Part shown: one piece after another, positions 1 through 11,676 of the stretch
Position numbering within the stretch: the first letter of the stretch is position 1
Layout of the letters: every line of letters begins with the position of its first letter
NCBI RefSeq assembly: GCF_016124325.1
Contig: NZ_WGNY01000003.1
Coordinates: 78,428 to 142,427, forward strand
Source of the DNA: Phenylobacterium sp.
GTDB lineage: Bacteria > Pseudomonadota > Alphaproteobacteria > Caulobacterales > Caulobacteraceae
Reading direction: 5' to 3'
DNA: 64,000 bases
Made by a program: the position numbers and the translations under genes
Notes under the pieces: generated by a model
Database searches by the model: none
What the model was told of the DNA's origin: nothing
What the model saw: only the letters and a program-made list of their open reading frames with translations

Positions 1-66
1 AGCCGAATTTGAAGGCCGCCGCGCGGGCCCACCGGGGGCGGTTAGTCGCCGAACGGTGATCTCAAG

Positions 67-570
67 TCAAGCTTGGGCGAGGAAGGCGGCGATCTCGCGG
101 TCGTTCCGCAGGTGGAAGAGGCGGGCGTGCGCGCCGTGTTCGGCCAGCGCCGCCTCGACCTCGGGCCTGACCCTACGGTCGAAGGTCCAGATGTAGCGGT
201 AGAAGGCGAAGTCGATCTTTTCGCGACAGCCCTCCGCCATGTCGGGGCGGCCGCCGTCGCGATAGGTCACCGCCCGCCAGATCGCGCGGCACAGGCACAG
301 CGTCCGGGGCTGGTCGATCCAGACGATGGTGTCGGACATGGGCATCCGAAGGTGGAAGGTCGAGGGGAACTGGCCGTCGCAGATCCAGGCCGGGGCCTGC
401 AGCGCCGCCATCACCCGCGTCCGGTAGTCGTCGCGGTCGCTCTCGACCCAGCCCGGCTTCCAGAAGAGGACGTCGAGGTGGATGACGGGCAGGCCCAGCT
501 TGTCGCCCAGGCGGCGCGCCAGGGTCGACTTGCCGCCGCCCGAGTTCCCGATGATCAGCACCCGGCGCAT
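67..570 (-). CDS. P-loop adenylate kinase-like / topology modulation (FlaR-like) protein
   Basis: A 167-residue protein that opens with a Walker A loop (GNSGGGKSTLAR) right after the start, followed by the LDVLFWKPGW segment and the SDTIVWID strand typical of small FlaR-like or DNA-topology-modulation P-loop kinases. The substrate is unknown. An upstream in-frame ATG at 696 would add 42 residues rich in Arg and without family character, so I chose the ATG at 570, which puts the P-loop at residue 8 as in relatives. The gene is divergent from the methionine operon and shares its 149-bp promoter region. Family call is good; function is inferred only. Confidence 0.75.
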   Translation of the reverse strand: MRRVLIIGNSGGGKSTLARRLGDKLGLPVIHLDVLFWKPGWVESDRDDYRTRVMAALQAPAWICDGQFPSTFHLRMPMSDTIVWIDQPRTLCLCRAIWRAVTYRDGGRPDMAEGCREKIDFAFYRYIWTFDRRVRPEVEAALAEHGAHARLFHLRNDREIAAFLAQA

Positions 571-683
571 GACGCCCTCGCGGCCCTTCGGTACAATGCG
601 ATAGGCGAAGCCGCGCCGCGGGATCAACAGCTCACGGGCCTGGGATCGGTCTCCGAGCTGTGCGCGGCGCCCACGCCGGAGAC

Positions 684-717
684 TTGACGCGAACACATAT
701 AAAGATATCTTTATATG
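684..717 (+). promoter_or_regulatory. Promoter and 22-bp palindromic operator of the methionine operon
   Basis: Positions 696-717 form a perfect 22-bp inverted repeat with half-site CATATAAAGAT. A TTGACG -35 lies at 684-689 and a TATCTT -10 at 706-711 with 16-bp spacing, so the palindrome covers the -10. The next gene encodes an ArsR-type regulator, so autoregulation is the simplest reading. ArsR regulators that sense S-adenosylhomocysteine (SahR) are known to control methyl-cycle genes in proteobacteria; equating this site with a SahR site is inference. Transcription would start about 717-719, next to the ATG at 720. Confidence 0.7.
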
Positions 718-719
718 CG

Positions 720-1691
720 ATGAAGCTCTCCGCCAAACAGGCTGTGGACGTGCTGCGCGCGGCGGGCGAGCCGACGCGCCTGCGCATCCTTGCGCTGCTG
801 GAGCGCGAGGAGCTGGCGGTGCTGGAAATCTGCCGCGTGCTCGACCAGAGCCAGCCCCGGGTGTCGCGGCACCTGAAGCTGCTGGCCGAGGCGGGGCTGG
901 TCGAGCGTTTTCCGGACGGCGCGTGGGTCTTCTACCGCCTGACCGGCGAGGGCCGCGCTCACGAGGTGATCGGCGAGGTGCTGGCCCGGCTCAATCCGGA
1001 CGATCCCGTGCTGGCGCGCGACCGGCGCAAGATCGACGATGTGCAGGCCGAGCGCGCGGCGGCGGCCCAGGCCTATTTCGCCGACAACGCCGCCCAATGG
1101 GACCGCATCCGCTCGCTCTATGTGTCGGACACGTCCGTCGAGGCCGAGATCCTGCGCGCGACGGGCGGCGGCCACGTGCGGCGGCTGGTGGACCTGGGTT
1201 CGGGCACCGGCCGGATGCTGATGCTGCTCGCGCCCCACGCCGACCACGCGCTGGGCCTCGACCTGTCGCAGCAGATGCTGAACATCGCCCGCCGCAACAC
1301 GGCCGAGGCCGGGCTCTCCAACGTGGAACTGCGCCACGGCGACATCTTCGACACGCGCCTGCCCGAGGGCGGCGCCGACCTGGTTGTCGTTCACCAGGTG
1401 CTGCACTACCTGAGCGATCCAGCGGCGGCGGTGCGCGAGGCGGCGCGGATCACGGCGCCGGGCGGCCGGCTGGTCATCGTCGACTTCGCGCCCCACCAGC
1501 ACGAATTCCTGCGCGAGCAGCACCAGCACCGACGGTTAGGGTTTTCCGACGAAGAGATGAACCGCTGGCTGGCCGAGGCCGAGCTGCCGCAGGTGGCGCA
1601 GATGGACCTGCCGCCGACCCGGGCCGATGGCCTGACCGTGAAGATCTGGGCCGCCCGGCGCGCGCCCACGCAACTGAGGAGCGCCGCATGA
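720..1691 (+). CDS. ArsR-family regulator fused to SAM-dependent methyltransferase domain
   Basis: A 323-residue fusion. Residues about 10-90 are an ArsR winged helix (AGEPTRLRILALLE, then QPRVSRHLKLLAEAGLV). Residues about 140-250 are a class I methyltransferase domain with LVDLGSGTGRML as the SAM-binding motif. The domain may act as a SAM/SAH sensor, not as an enzyme; that is inferred from the position at the head of a methionine-cycle operon. Start: ATG 720, preferred over an ATG at 660 that lies upstream of the promoter. No Shine-Dalgarno is visible and the predicted transcript begins 1-3 nt upstream, suggesting leaderless translation. The stop overlaps metF (ATGA). Confidence 0.85.
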   Translation: MKLSAKQAVDVLRAAGEPTRLRILALLEREELAVLEICRVLDQSQPRVSRHLKLLAEAGLVERFPDGAWVFYRLTGEGRAHEVIGEVLARLNPDDPVLARDRRKIDDVQAERAAAAQAYFADNAAQWDRIRSLYVSDTSVEAEILRATGGGHVRRLVDLGSGTGRMLMLLAPHADHALGLDLSQQMLNIARRNTAEAGLSNVELRHGDIFDTRLPEGGADLVVVHQVLHYLSDPAAAVREAARITAPGGRLVIVDFAPHQHEFLREQHQHRRLGFSDEEMNRWLAEAELPQVAQMDLPPTRADGLTVKIWAARRAPTQLRSAA

Positions 1692-2641
1692 CGCCGCAAC
1701 GCAGAAGCACCGACGGGCCGGGCGCGGCCCTCGGCCCCGTCGCGCGCGCCGGCATCGGCGGCCGCCCGCGCCCCAGCGTGTCGTTCGAGTTCTCGCCGCC
1801 AAAGGGGCCGAAGTCCGAGGAGAGCCTGTGGGAGGCGATCCGGCGGCTGGAGCCGCTGAACCCGACGTTCGTCTCGGTCACCTACGGGGCCGGCGGCTCG
1901 ACCCGCGAGCGCACGCATCGCACCGTGGTGCGGATGCTGAAGGAAACGACGCTGAAGCCCGCCGCGCACCTGACCTGCGTCGAGGCCAGCCGCGCCGAGG
2001 TGGACGAGGTGGTGCGCGACTACTGGGCGGCGGGCATCCGCCACATCGTGGCGTTGCGCGGCGATCCGCCGGGCTCGCTGGGCGGCGTCTACGTGCCACC
2101 CGCCGACGGCTACGCCAACGCCACCGAGCTGACCGCCGGCATCAAGGCGATCGCCCCGTTCGACATCAGCGTGGGTCTTTATCCCCAGATCCATCCCGAA
2201 AGCCCGTCGGTGGACCATGACATCGAGGTGCTGAAGGCGAAGATCGACGCCGGGGCGACCCGTGCGATCACCAACTTCTTCTTCGACATCGAGGGCTACC
2301 TGCGCTTCATCGAGCGCATCCGGAAGGCCGGCGTGACCATCCCGATCCTGCCGGGGATCATGCCGGTGTCGAGCTATGCCGGCCTGGCCAACATGTCCCA
2401 GCGGATCGGCGTCACCCTGCCGGGCTGGCTCGCCAATCTGTTCGACGGTCTCGACGAGGACCCGGAGACCCGCAAGCTGGTCGCCGCCTCCGTCGCCGCG
2501 GAGATGTGCGCCCGGCTGCAGGAGGAAGGCTTCTCCGACTTCCACTTCTACACCCTGAACCGCGCCGATCTGGTGTACGCGATCTGCCGCGTGCTGGGCG
2601 TGCGCGAGACGCCGACCGAACCCAAGGAAGCCGCGGCATGA
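1688..2641 (+). CDS. metF: 5,10-methylenetetrahydrofolate reductase
   Basis: A 317-residue cytosolic FAD enzyme that reduces 5,10-methylene-THF to 5-methyl-THF, the methyl donor for the MetH proteins downstream. Family blocks are visible in order: SFEFSPPKG, FVSVTYGAGGSTRERT, AHLTCVE, IVALRGDPPG, ITNFFFD and PILPGIMPV. About 35 residues precede the first conserved strand, a slightly long N-terminus. Start ATG 1688 overlaps the regulator stop (ATGA), and the stop overlaps the first metH half in the same way, which implies translational coupling and co-regulation by the operator at 696-717. Confidence 0.95.
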   Translation: MTPQRRSTDGPGAALGPVARAGIGGRPRPSVSFEFSPPKGPKSEESLWEAIRRLEPLNPTFVSVTYGAGGSTRERTHRTVVRMLKETTLKPAAHLTCVEASRAEVDEVVRDYWAAGIRHIVALRGDPPGSLGGVYVPPADGYANATELTAGIKAIAPFDISVGLYPQIHPESPSVDHDIEVLKAKIDAGATRAITNFFFDIEGYLRFIERIRKAGVTIPILPGIMPVSSYAGLANMSQRIGVTLPGWLANLFDGLDEDPETRKLVAASVAAEMCARLQEEGFSDFHFYTLNRADLVYAICRVLGVRETPTEPKEAAA

Positions 2642-3711
2642 ACCGGCCAAGCTCGAGACAGGAACGCATCGCGGCGCTGAAGGCCGCGGCCAGGGAGCGC
2701 GTGCTGATCCTGGACGGCTCGTGGGGCGTGATGATCCAGAAGCGCGGCCTGGACGAGGCGGACTATCGCGGCGACCGGTTCGGCGACGCGCCCGGCCAGC
2801 TCAAGGGCGACAACGACCTGCTGTGCATCACCCGGCCCGACATCGTGGCCGACCTGCACGACCAGTACTACGCCGCCGGCGCCGACATCTCGGAGACCAA
2901 CACCTTCTCGGCCACCTCGATCGGCCAGGCCGAGTACGGGCTGCAGGCCGCCGTGCGCGACATCAACCTGGATGGCGCGCGCATCGCCCGCGAGGTCGCC
3001 GACCGCTGGACGGCGAAGGAGCCGGGCAAGCCGCGGTTCGTGGCCGGCTCGATCGGCCCGCTGCCGGTGATGCTGTCGATGAGCTCGGACGTGAACGATC
3101 CGGGCGCGCGCAAGGTGACGTTCGATCAGGTCTACGAGGCCTATTCCGAACAGGTCCGCGCGCTGCACGAGGGCGGGGTCGACCTGTTCCTCGTGGAGAC
3201 GATCACCGACACGCTGAACTGCAAGGCTGCGATCAAGGCGATCCTCGACCTTGAGGACGAGGGCTACGAGCCGTTGCCGATCTGGATCTCCGGCACCATC
3301 ACCGACCGCTCGGGGCGCACGCTGTCGGGGCAGACGGTGGAGGCGTTCTGGAACTCGGTGCGCCACGCCAAGCCGTTCGCGGTGGGCCTCAACTGCGCCC
3401 TGGGCGCCGAGCTGATGCGCCCGCACATCGCCGAGCTGGCCCGGGTCGCCGACACCCTGGTCTCGGCCTATCCGAACGCCGGCCTGCCCAACGCCATGGG
3501 CGAGTACGACGAGACGCCGGACCAGACGGGCCACCAACTCCATGAATGGGCCGAGCATGGCCTGGTCAACATCCTGGGCGGCTGCTGCGGCACCACGCCG
3601 GACCACATCCGCCACGTGGCCGAGGCGGTGAAGGGCCTGAAGCCGCGGCCGATCCCCGAACGGCCCACCGCCATGCGGCTGGCCGGCCTGGAACCGTTCG
3701 AGCTCGCCTGA
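2638..3711 (+). CDS. metH: Methionine synthase N-terminal half: homocysteine S-methyltransferase
   Basis: A 357-residue protein corresponding to the homocysteine-binding barrel of cobalamin-dependent methionine synthase. It has the opening [11 protein letters not shown] (usually DGAMGTMIQ in intact MetH), [20 protein letters not shown], and the three zinc cysteines in GLNCALGAE and [11 protein letters not shown]. The protein stops where intact MetH continues into the folate domain; the rest is encoded at 4175-6826. It must therefore assemble with, or hand homocysteine to, the second polypeptide. Split MetH is, as I recall, usual in Caulobacter-type bacteria. It overlaps metF (ATGA) and the next gene (TGATG). 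Confidence 0.92.
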   Translation: MNRPSSRQERIAALKAAARERVLILDGSWGVMIQKRGLDEADYRGDRFGDAPGQLKGDNDLLCITRPDIVADLHDQYYAAGADISETNTFSATSIGQAEYGLQAAVRDINLDGARIAREVADRWTAKEPGKPRFVAGSIGPLPVMLSMSSDVNDPGARKVTFDQVYEAYSEQVRALHEGGVDLFLVETITDTLNCKAAIKAILDLEDEGYEPLPIWISGTITDRSGRTLSGQTVEAFWNSVRHAKPFAVGLNCALGAELMRPHIAELARVADTLVSAYPNAGLPNAMGEYDETPDQTGHQLHEWAEHGLVNILGGCCGTTPDHIRHVAEAVKGLKPRPIPERPTAMRLAGLEPFELA

Positions 3712-4174
3712 TGAAAGCGCCAGACTGGTACGACGCCTGGTGCGAGGAGGCGTTCGCCGACTTCTCCGCCAAGCAGAACCGGAACGCCGAAGCGTTCCGC
3801 CTCGAGTCGTGGCTCCGCTACGACTATGACACCCAGGCCCGCACCCTGACCTTCTCCGACGAGCAGGGGCCGCGTGTCGTGGCCGACATCCAGGTGGTGG
3901 GCCGAACCGGCGCGGTCGGATGGCTCTGGGGGTGGGGCGACCCCGCCTGGCCGCCGGCGAGCGTCGAGGCCATGGGCCGGGTCCGCGACTTCGGCGCCGA
4001 GAACGGAGTGGAAGAGCTGACCACCGACTTCCTGAAGAGCGACGACCTCGAAGGGGCGGGCTGGATGCTCACCGCCATCGCCGCCCGCATTCTGGAGGCC
4101 GAAGGCGGCTACCGCGCCCAGAGCGCGAACGGCGCCGTCTATTTCCTGCTGCAGTCGATCAAGTTCGTGAGCTG

Positions 4175-4175
<1 letters not shown>
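3711..4175 (+). CDS. DUF6882-like protein between the metH halves
   Basis: A 154-residue soluble protein without signal peptide or membrane segment. The block [21 protein letters not shown] followed by a helical stretch ending in a YFLLQSIKF strand resembles DUF6882-type proteins; that match is from memory and moderate. The function is unknown. It starts at ATG 3711 inside the stop of the first metH half (TGATG), and its own stop overlaps the start of the second half (TGATG). Its translation is thus coupled to both halves of methionine synthase, which suggests either a role with them or a neutral insertion kept by coupling. Confidence 0.75.
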
Positions 4176-6826
<2,651 letters not shown>

Positions 6827-7062
6827 TTCCCGTCATGGCCCGGCTCGGGAGGCCTGCCCTCGGGCGGGCCGCGCAGCGGCGCGTCCCGGGGGGCCACCCG
6901 GACACGCCGGCGATCGTGAGTGGCCGGGGCCGCGCCGCCGCCGGCCCGTGGGGAACCACGAAAGACGCGAAAGGGGCGTGAGGGCGCTGGCGTCGGCGCG
7001 AGCGGAGGCGCCGTCTTTTGAACCACGGATTTCACGGAAGGGCGCGGAGGGCGGGTGGGCGC
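6827..7062. repeat. Intergenic region with half copy of an AACCACGAAAGACRCGAAAGG-type repeat
   Basis: The 236 bp between metH and the convergent NucS-like gene hold no gene I can support. Positions 6950-6978 carry the sequence AACCACGAAAGACGCGAAAG, matching the left arm of the long inverted repeat at 44663-44752. Positions 7020-7045 carry a related AACCACGGATTTCACGGAA stretch. No complementary right arm is seen, so this looks like a degraded or half copy of that repeat family. Confidence 0.6.
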
Positions 7063-8103
7063 CTACGCCGCCTCGAAGGCCTGGACGAGGAAGTCGACGG
7101 TCGGCTGATCCCGCAGTTTGCAGACGATGTTCTGGTTTGCGAACGCGCCCTTGAACCACTTGGCCTGATTGGGCTCGACGGTCTTCACCCAATCGACCCC
7201 GACCACGTACTCGGCCATGGTCGGATCGTCGGCATTCAGCTTGATGTTCGGCTGCTCGAGGGGTTGCTCGAAGAGCGGCCCCTCTGGCGTGACAAACTCG
7301 GAGGCGATCGTCTTCGGCGTGGTGACGACCCCGTAGCCGATAAAGCCTGAGCCCTTGTGATAGGCGAAGATCTTGTCGCCGGCGCTGAGCTGGTCGAGCC
7401 GCTTGGTGTAGAAGTCGCCGCCGCACGCGCCGACGAAGCCGTAGCGCCGCATGTCTTCCCACGACCGATCGTCGCCAAGACCTGCATTGACGAAATAGTA
7501 GCCTGACCAGGGAGCGCGGACTTTGCGTTCGGAACGCTCCTCAACCTCGGCCTGATCGAGGAGGAAATCCGTGGTCAGCCATTCCTGTCCGTCGGCTTCG
7601 AAGACGTTGAAGAACGCCGTGTTGATGCCGACGCCATGCTCTTCCGAGAGGTATTCGACAATCCGCCGGGAAGCCGGGTCGAGCTCGCTGGCGACGATCA
7701 GCATGGAATGGGCGCTGTTCAGGCGCTCCGGAATCCGTTCGCCGAAGTGCTCCTCGAAGCGCGTGGCGAGGCGTCTCTGGGCGTAACGCTCGGCGATCTC
7801 GTAGATGTTCGGCGTCGTGAGCGCCCTCACCCAAGACGCGTAGTCGAGCACCTGGGCCACGATCTCGCGTGGCGTCCGGTCTTTCTTCAACTCGATTATG
7901 ACGACGCCGCCCAAGCGATCGAGCGCAAGCAGGTCGATGTAGCCTCCGTGCCCGGTGTGGACCTGGCGGCCGATGACAATGGCGTCGAGACCGAGCAGCG
8001 CGGGATTCTCCGCGACCCATTCCTCGATCAGGCTCTCGCGCGACAGGGCCTTGGGTTGCGCCCGCACCAGGCGGCCCTGCTGGACCTTGAACAGATTGCT
8101 CAC
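7063..8103 (-). CDS. NucS/DUF91-type nuclease with C-terminal EVE/PUA-like domain
   Basis: A 346-residue protein. Residues about 20-100 form a PD-(D/E)xK core of the NucS/DUF91 type: ESLIEEWVAENP, then GGYIDLLALDRLGGVVIIELKK, giving candidate catalytic D57, E71 and K73. From about residue 197 (SGYYFVNAG, then GDKIFAYHKGSGFIGYGVV) the tail resembles EVE/PUA-like base-reading domains; this half is a weaker call. GTG start at 8103 with an upstream GGGGAG. It follows the MmeI-like gene on the same strand, 98 bp downstream, so a shared transcript and a defence role are plausible but unproven. NucS relatives can also act in mismatch repair. Confidence 0.75.
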   Translation of the reverse strand: MSNLFKVQQGRLVRAQPKALSRESLIEEWVAENPALLGLDAIVIGRQVHTGHGGYIDLLALDRLGGVVIIELKKDRTPREIVAQVLDYASWVRALTTPNIYEIAERYAQRRLATRFEEHFGERIPERLNSAHSMLIVASELDPASRRIVEYLSEEHGVGINTAFFNVFEADGQEWLTTDFLLDQAEVEERSERKVRAPWSGYYFVNAGLGDDRSWEDMRRYGFVGACGGDFYTKRLDQLSAGDKIFAYHKGSGFIGYGVVTTPKTIASEFVTPEGPLFEQPLEQPNIKLNADDPTMAEYVVGVDWVKTVEPNQAKWFKGAFANQNIVCKLRDQPTVDFLVQAFEAA

Positions 8104-8201
8104 GCACTCCCCCTCGAACAGCGAAGTTACCTAAGCGCGAGCTTCGAAGCGGAGCAATCCCGCGTTGGTCTCCGAACTGCGCGCGTCGCGCGCGTTAGGA
8201 T

Positions 8202-11162
8202 CTACCGGCCATTCGCGGCGCGCTCCTGATTCAAGGCGAACAGCCGCTCTAGGATTTCGTCGTCCGACAGGTCGGCTGGCCAGCCGTAGGCGGCGGCCAC
8301 GGCGGCGTCGAGCGCCTCGTGCGCCAGGGCCAGCCAGTGCGGCCGTTCGTTGTAGAGGTTGGTCAGGGTGCGGGCTTTCAACAGCTTCGCCGCCGCCTCG
8401 TCCTTGGGCAGGATGCGGTCGGGATAGCCGGGCACAACCTCAGGGACGCGCACCGTCAAGTCCGGCGGGTTCAGCCACGCCTCGCGCAGGTCGTTCAGCT
8501 TGCGCGCCGCCTCGGCGATGGCTGGCGCGCGCGGGTCGGCGGCGTAGTTCGCTGCGGGGATGTTGGGCGTGAGTCCGTCGGGGAAGGGGAAGGTCGCGAG
8601 GCAGCTTTCAGCATTGTAGGTCGGATCATTGCCGATCCCGTGCCATGAGCAGGTCGCTAGGGACCAGACTTCGTGTAGTCGCGAACTTAAAATTCCAAAG
8701 ACAATGTCGTCGTCTCGGGCAATGGCGACAAGTCGACTATCCGGGACAACGGCTCCGGGCAACCATACGAAGAAGCGGTGTTTTGCGACCCGGGGTGTAG
8801 CGATGAAGCGCTTGAGCCCATTCAGTGAACGCCACATCCCAGGCCGCGCCTCAGCGTGAATCCACCACCGAAGCCGATGATTGTCACGGCGCAGGCCCTC
8901 CCTTTGCGGAAGGACGTGTTCCTTCACATGAGCGAACGGCGCCTCGTAGAGCGCCGCCTGCTCCAAGGGGCAGTCAATTGGGAAGAAGATGATCCAACGG
9001 TCGTCCCATCGTCCGGTCAGATGAGAGCCATTGCGCCATTGCCGCAACACATCGCTATTCGGTCGCCCGTTCGGATTCAGTGGCAGGCCTAGCCATGTTC
9101 TCGCAGTTTCACCTTCAACATCAAACGAACCGCCCTTCTGAGTGCCTATGAAGCCGACTCCGGTGTTCTCGCCAAGGGCAGCCGACTTCGTCACGTCGAC
9201 AGTCGTACTTGTGAGATTTGAGTTGATGTGCTCCACCGGCTGACCGTTCAATCGTCTTTCGATAAAATTGGCTCCGAAACCAATCATCGAGACCCGGACG
9301 TCGGCCCCCTCAACTGCCCAAGGTTCATCTGCCCAGGCCTCCTCCAGCGCCTTGGCATCACAAATCGGGTCCAAGACACGGCGGCTCGCGCCGTCGCGGA
9401 TCGAGTTCGTCGTCACCAGCCCGACGCGCGTTGTCTGTCCGGCTTGTGCCTGCCGCCACCCCTTCTCGACCCAGTAGGCTACGAGGTCGGCCTCGGCCGG
9501 CACGCGCCCGTGATAGGCCGCGAACAGCCGCTCCACGGCCTCGTCCCCCAGGTTCTCGCGCATACGCTTCCCGCCAAGGAACGGCGGATTGCCGATGATC
9601 ACATCGACTGCCGGCCACTCGGCCTCCGTCCCGTCCGGGTTCAGCAAGGCGTCGCGGTTCTCGATCTGGTCGAGATTTGACAGCACCGGGTCGGGCGGCG
9701 GCGTGGCGGCCTTCTTCAGCACCCATTGCAGATAGCCGATCCACAAGGTCAGCCGCGCCAGTTCGGCGGCGTAGCGTTCGACCTCGATGCCCCGCACCGC
9801 CTCCAGCCCGACGCGCGGCAGGAAGCCGGTCACGCCCAGGCGCTCGGCGTCGACGATGGCCCGCTGTTCGAGGTCCATCAGTTCGTGCAGGGCCACATAG
9901 AGGAAGTTGCCCGAGCCGCAGGCCGGGTCGAGGACGCGGAAGGCGGCCAGACGCTCCAGCCAGGCCTCGACGGCGTCGCGCGCCTCCCGCCGCGCCGTTG
10001 TGCGCCGCCGGTCGATGGCGGCGATCTGCTTGCGGCGCTTCGCCTCCGCCTCCTGCGCCGCTCGCGGATCGGCGCGCATCTGATCGCCAGCCGCCTCCAG
10101 CAAGGCCTTGCGTTCGGCCTCTGCCGCTTCGGCCTTGCCGATCGCCGCCCGGGTCGTCTCCAGCACGGCGGCCCACTCCGCCTCCAGCGGTCGCACGATC
10201 ACCGGCTCAACGATTTTCAGGATCTTCTCGCGGTCGGTATAGTGGGCGCCCAGCGCCTTGCGCTCGCGCCGAGCGCTCAACGCCTGTTCGAACAGAGTGC
10301 CGAACACCGACGGGTCCATCTGGGACCAGTCGTGCTCGTCGGCTGTGCGGGCGATCAGCTCCAGGTCGATGCGCTCCAGCGGCAGCACATCGGACCCATC
10401 GAACAAGCCGCCGTTGAACCACCGGATGAATTCGGCGCCGAAGAAGGTGTCGCCCTGCGCCGCCATCTTGGCGAACAGCTCGGAAAGCTGCGCGCGCGCC
10501 GCCTTGGGTCGCGACTGGGTGGCCTTCATCAGCCGCGTGAACAGCCGATCCTTCAGGAGGTCGGCGTCCTCCGCGAACATGCAGAAGACGAGCTGGTTGA
10601 GGAAGTGGGCCACCGCCCGCGGCTCGTGCCCGCGGTCCTGCAGGCGGCGAGACAGTTCACCGAAGCGTTCAGCCGCCTTGGCCGTCAGTTCCTGGGGCGT
10701 GAGGCGGGGCTTGAGTTCGTCCGATCCGTCGAACACCGCGCGCAGGATGTGGCGCTTCGCGGGGTCGAGCAGGTCATTGAGCCCCAACTCGTAGGTGCGC
10801 GCGACGGTATTCGTCCAGTTGGTGTGGACGACGATCCGCTCCATGTCGGACACCACCAGATAGGGCGGGTTCTCCAAGTCGCGCGAGTAGGAGGTGACTT
10901 GGCGCAGCGCTGCGTTCAGGTCCTTGTGCCGGCCTTTGTACTCCCAGGCGAAACAGCCCTTGCGCCAGACGTCGGCCCAGCCCTCGCCGCCGCCGACCTT
11001 CTCGGCGCCGCGTTCGAAGCAATAGCGCTCGCCGCGTGGGTCTTCCTCGGCTGGGGTCGGCACACCGAGCACGTGGCAAAGGTCGATGAAATGCTCCTGC
11101 GAGCCCTGCCGTTCACGCAGCTCGCTATCGCGCCACTTTGCGATGAAGTCCGCTGCGTCCAT
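8202..11162 (-). CDS. MmeI-like type IIL restriction-modification enzyme
   Basis: A 986-residue single-chain restriction-modification protein. The N-terminal nuclease region has WADVW, then FAWEYKG, giving a plausible intact D64, E74, K76 site. A helical linker follows, then an N6-adenine methyltransferase core with DPACGSGNFLYVAL near 411 and IIGNPPFLGG near 524, then a target-recognition region. The C-terminal segment LTNLYNERPHWLALAH is typical of MmeI relatives. Enzymes of this class methylate one strand of an asymmetric site and cut about 20 bases away. The neighbours are a NucS-EVE gene downstream and a repeat-rich intergenic region upstream, a typical accessory setting. The target site cannot be read from the sequence. 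Confidence 0.85.
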   Translation of the reverse strand: MDAADFIAKWRDSELRERQGSQEHFIDLCHVLGVPTPAEEDPRGERYCFERGAEKVGGGEGWADVWRKGCFAWEYKGRHKDLNAALRQVTSYSRDLENPPYLVVSDMERIVVHTNWTNTVARTYELGLNDLLDPAKRHILRAVFDGSDELKPRLTPQELTAKAAERFGELSRRLQDRGHEPRAVAHFLNQLVFCMFAEDADLLKDRLFTRLMKATQSRPKAARAQLSELFAKMAAQGDTFFGAEFIRWFNGGLFDGSDVLPLERIDLELIARTADEHDWSQMDPSVFGTLFEQALSARRERKALGAHYTDREKILKIVEPVIVRPLEAEWAAVLETTRAAIGKAEAAEAERKALLEAAGDQMRADPRAAQEAEAKRRKQIAAIDRRRTTARREARDAVEAWLERLAAFRVLDPACGSGNFLYVALHELMDLEQRAIVDAERLGVTGFLPRVGLEAVRGIEVERYAAELARLTLWIGYLQWVLKKAATPPPDPVLSNLDQIENRDALLNPDGTEAEWPAVDVIIGNPPFLGGKRMRENLGDEAVERLFAAYHGRVPAEADLVAYWVEKGWRQAQAGQTTRVGLVTTNSIRDGASRRVLDPICDAKALEEAWADEPWAVEGADVRVSMIGFGANFIERRLNGQPVEHINSNLTSTTVDVTKSAALGENTGVGFIGTQKGGSFDVEGETARTWLGLPLNPNGRPNSDVLRQWRNGSHLTGRWDDRWIIFFPIDCPLEQAALYEAPFAHVKEHVLPQREGLRRDNHRLRWWIHAEARPGMWRSLNGLKRFIATPRVAKHRFFVWLPGAVVPDSRLVAIARDDDIVFGILSSRLHEVWSLATCSWHGIGNDPTYNAESCLATFPFPDGLTPNIPAANYAADPRAPAIAEAARKLNDLREAWLNPPDLTVRVPEVVPGYPDRILPKDEAAAKLLKARTLTNLYNERPHWLALAHEALDAAVAAAYGWPADLSDDEILERLFALNQERAANGR

Positions 11163-11676
11163 CTCGCCCCGACTCTTTGGGCCAGCTTAGCGGAGACCGG
11201 CGGCCAAGCCATCGCCGAGGTGGCCGGTTGTGACGAGCGCCGCGCCTGAGGCCTGCCCTCTCCACCATCGGCTCTTCGGCCTGCGGCCTCGGCCGATGGT
11301 CCCCCTCTCCCGCTCGCGCGGGAGAGGAAGGGGCTCTTCGGCCTGCCGCAGGCTACTCCCGCCGCAGCGGGCCAAGTGACCGCTCCCGGCGTATTGCGGC
11401 GGTCGGCCTGTGTGACCACCCCGCCCCCGGCGCGCATGGGTCCCGGTTTTCGGCTTTGCCGAAACCGGGATGACAGTTGAGGGGGCGCGGATGGGGCCTG
11501 CCCCCTCCACCACGCGCTCTGCGGCGCGTGGTCCCCCTCCCGCCGCCTGCGGCGGGGGAGGCGAATGTTCCCGATTTGTTCTTGATTTTCGGGGTCGGTT
11601 GGGGTAGGCTGAGCGTCGGGTTCCCGCGGGCGGCGGGGGCGGTTTCGGGACATGGGCAGGTTAGGGCAGGGCAGGC
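11163..11676. repeat. Mosaic of palindromic intergenic repeats
   Basis: This 514-bp gap has no supportable gene. Two copies of one double-hairpin unit are present. In the first, CACCATCGGC pairs with GCCGATGGT at 11263-11300 and CTCTCCCG pairs with CGGGAGAGG at 11305-11327. In the second, CACCACGCGC pairs with GCGCGTGGT at about 11510-11532 and CCTCCCGCCGC pairs with GGCGGGGGAGG up to about 11561. Between them a TCCCGGTTTTCGGC hairpin lies at 11441-11470. The units read like the dispersed GC-rich palindromes common between genes of Caulobacterales. Confidence 0.7.

Noticed and set aside
1-66. Possible gene fragment at the left edge
   Set aside because: No frame with recognisable content in these 66 bases.
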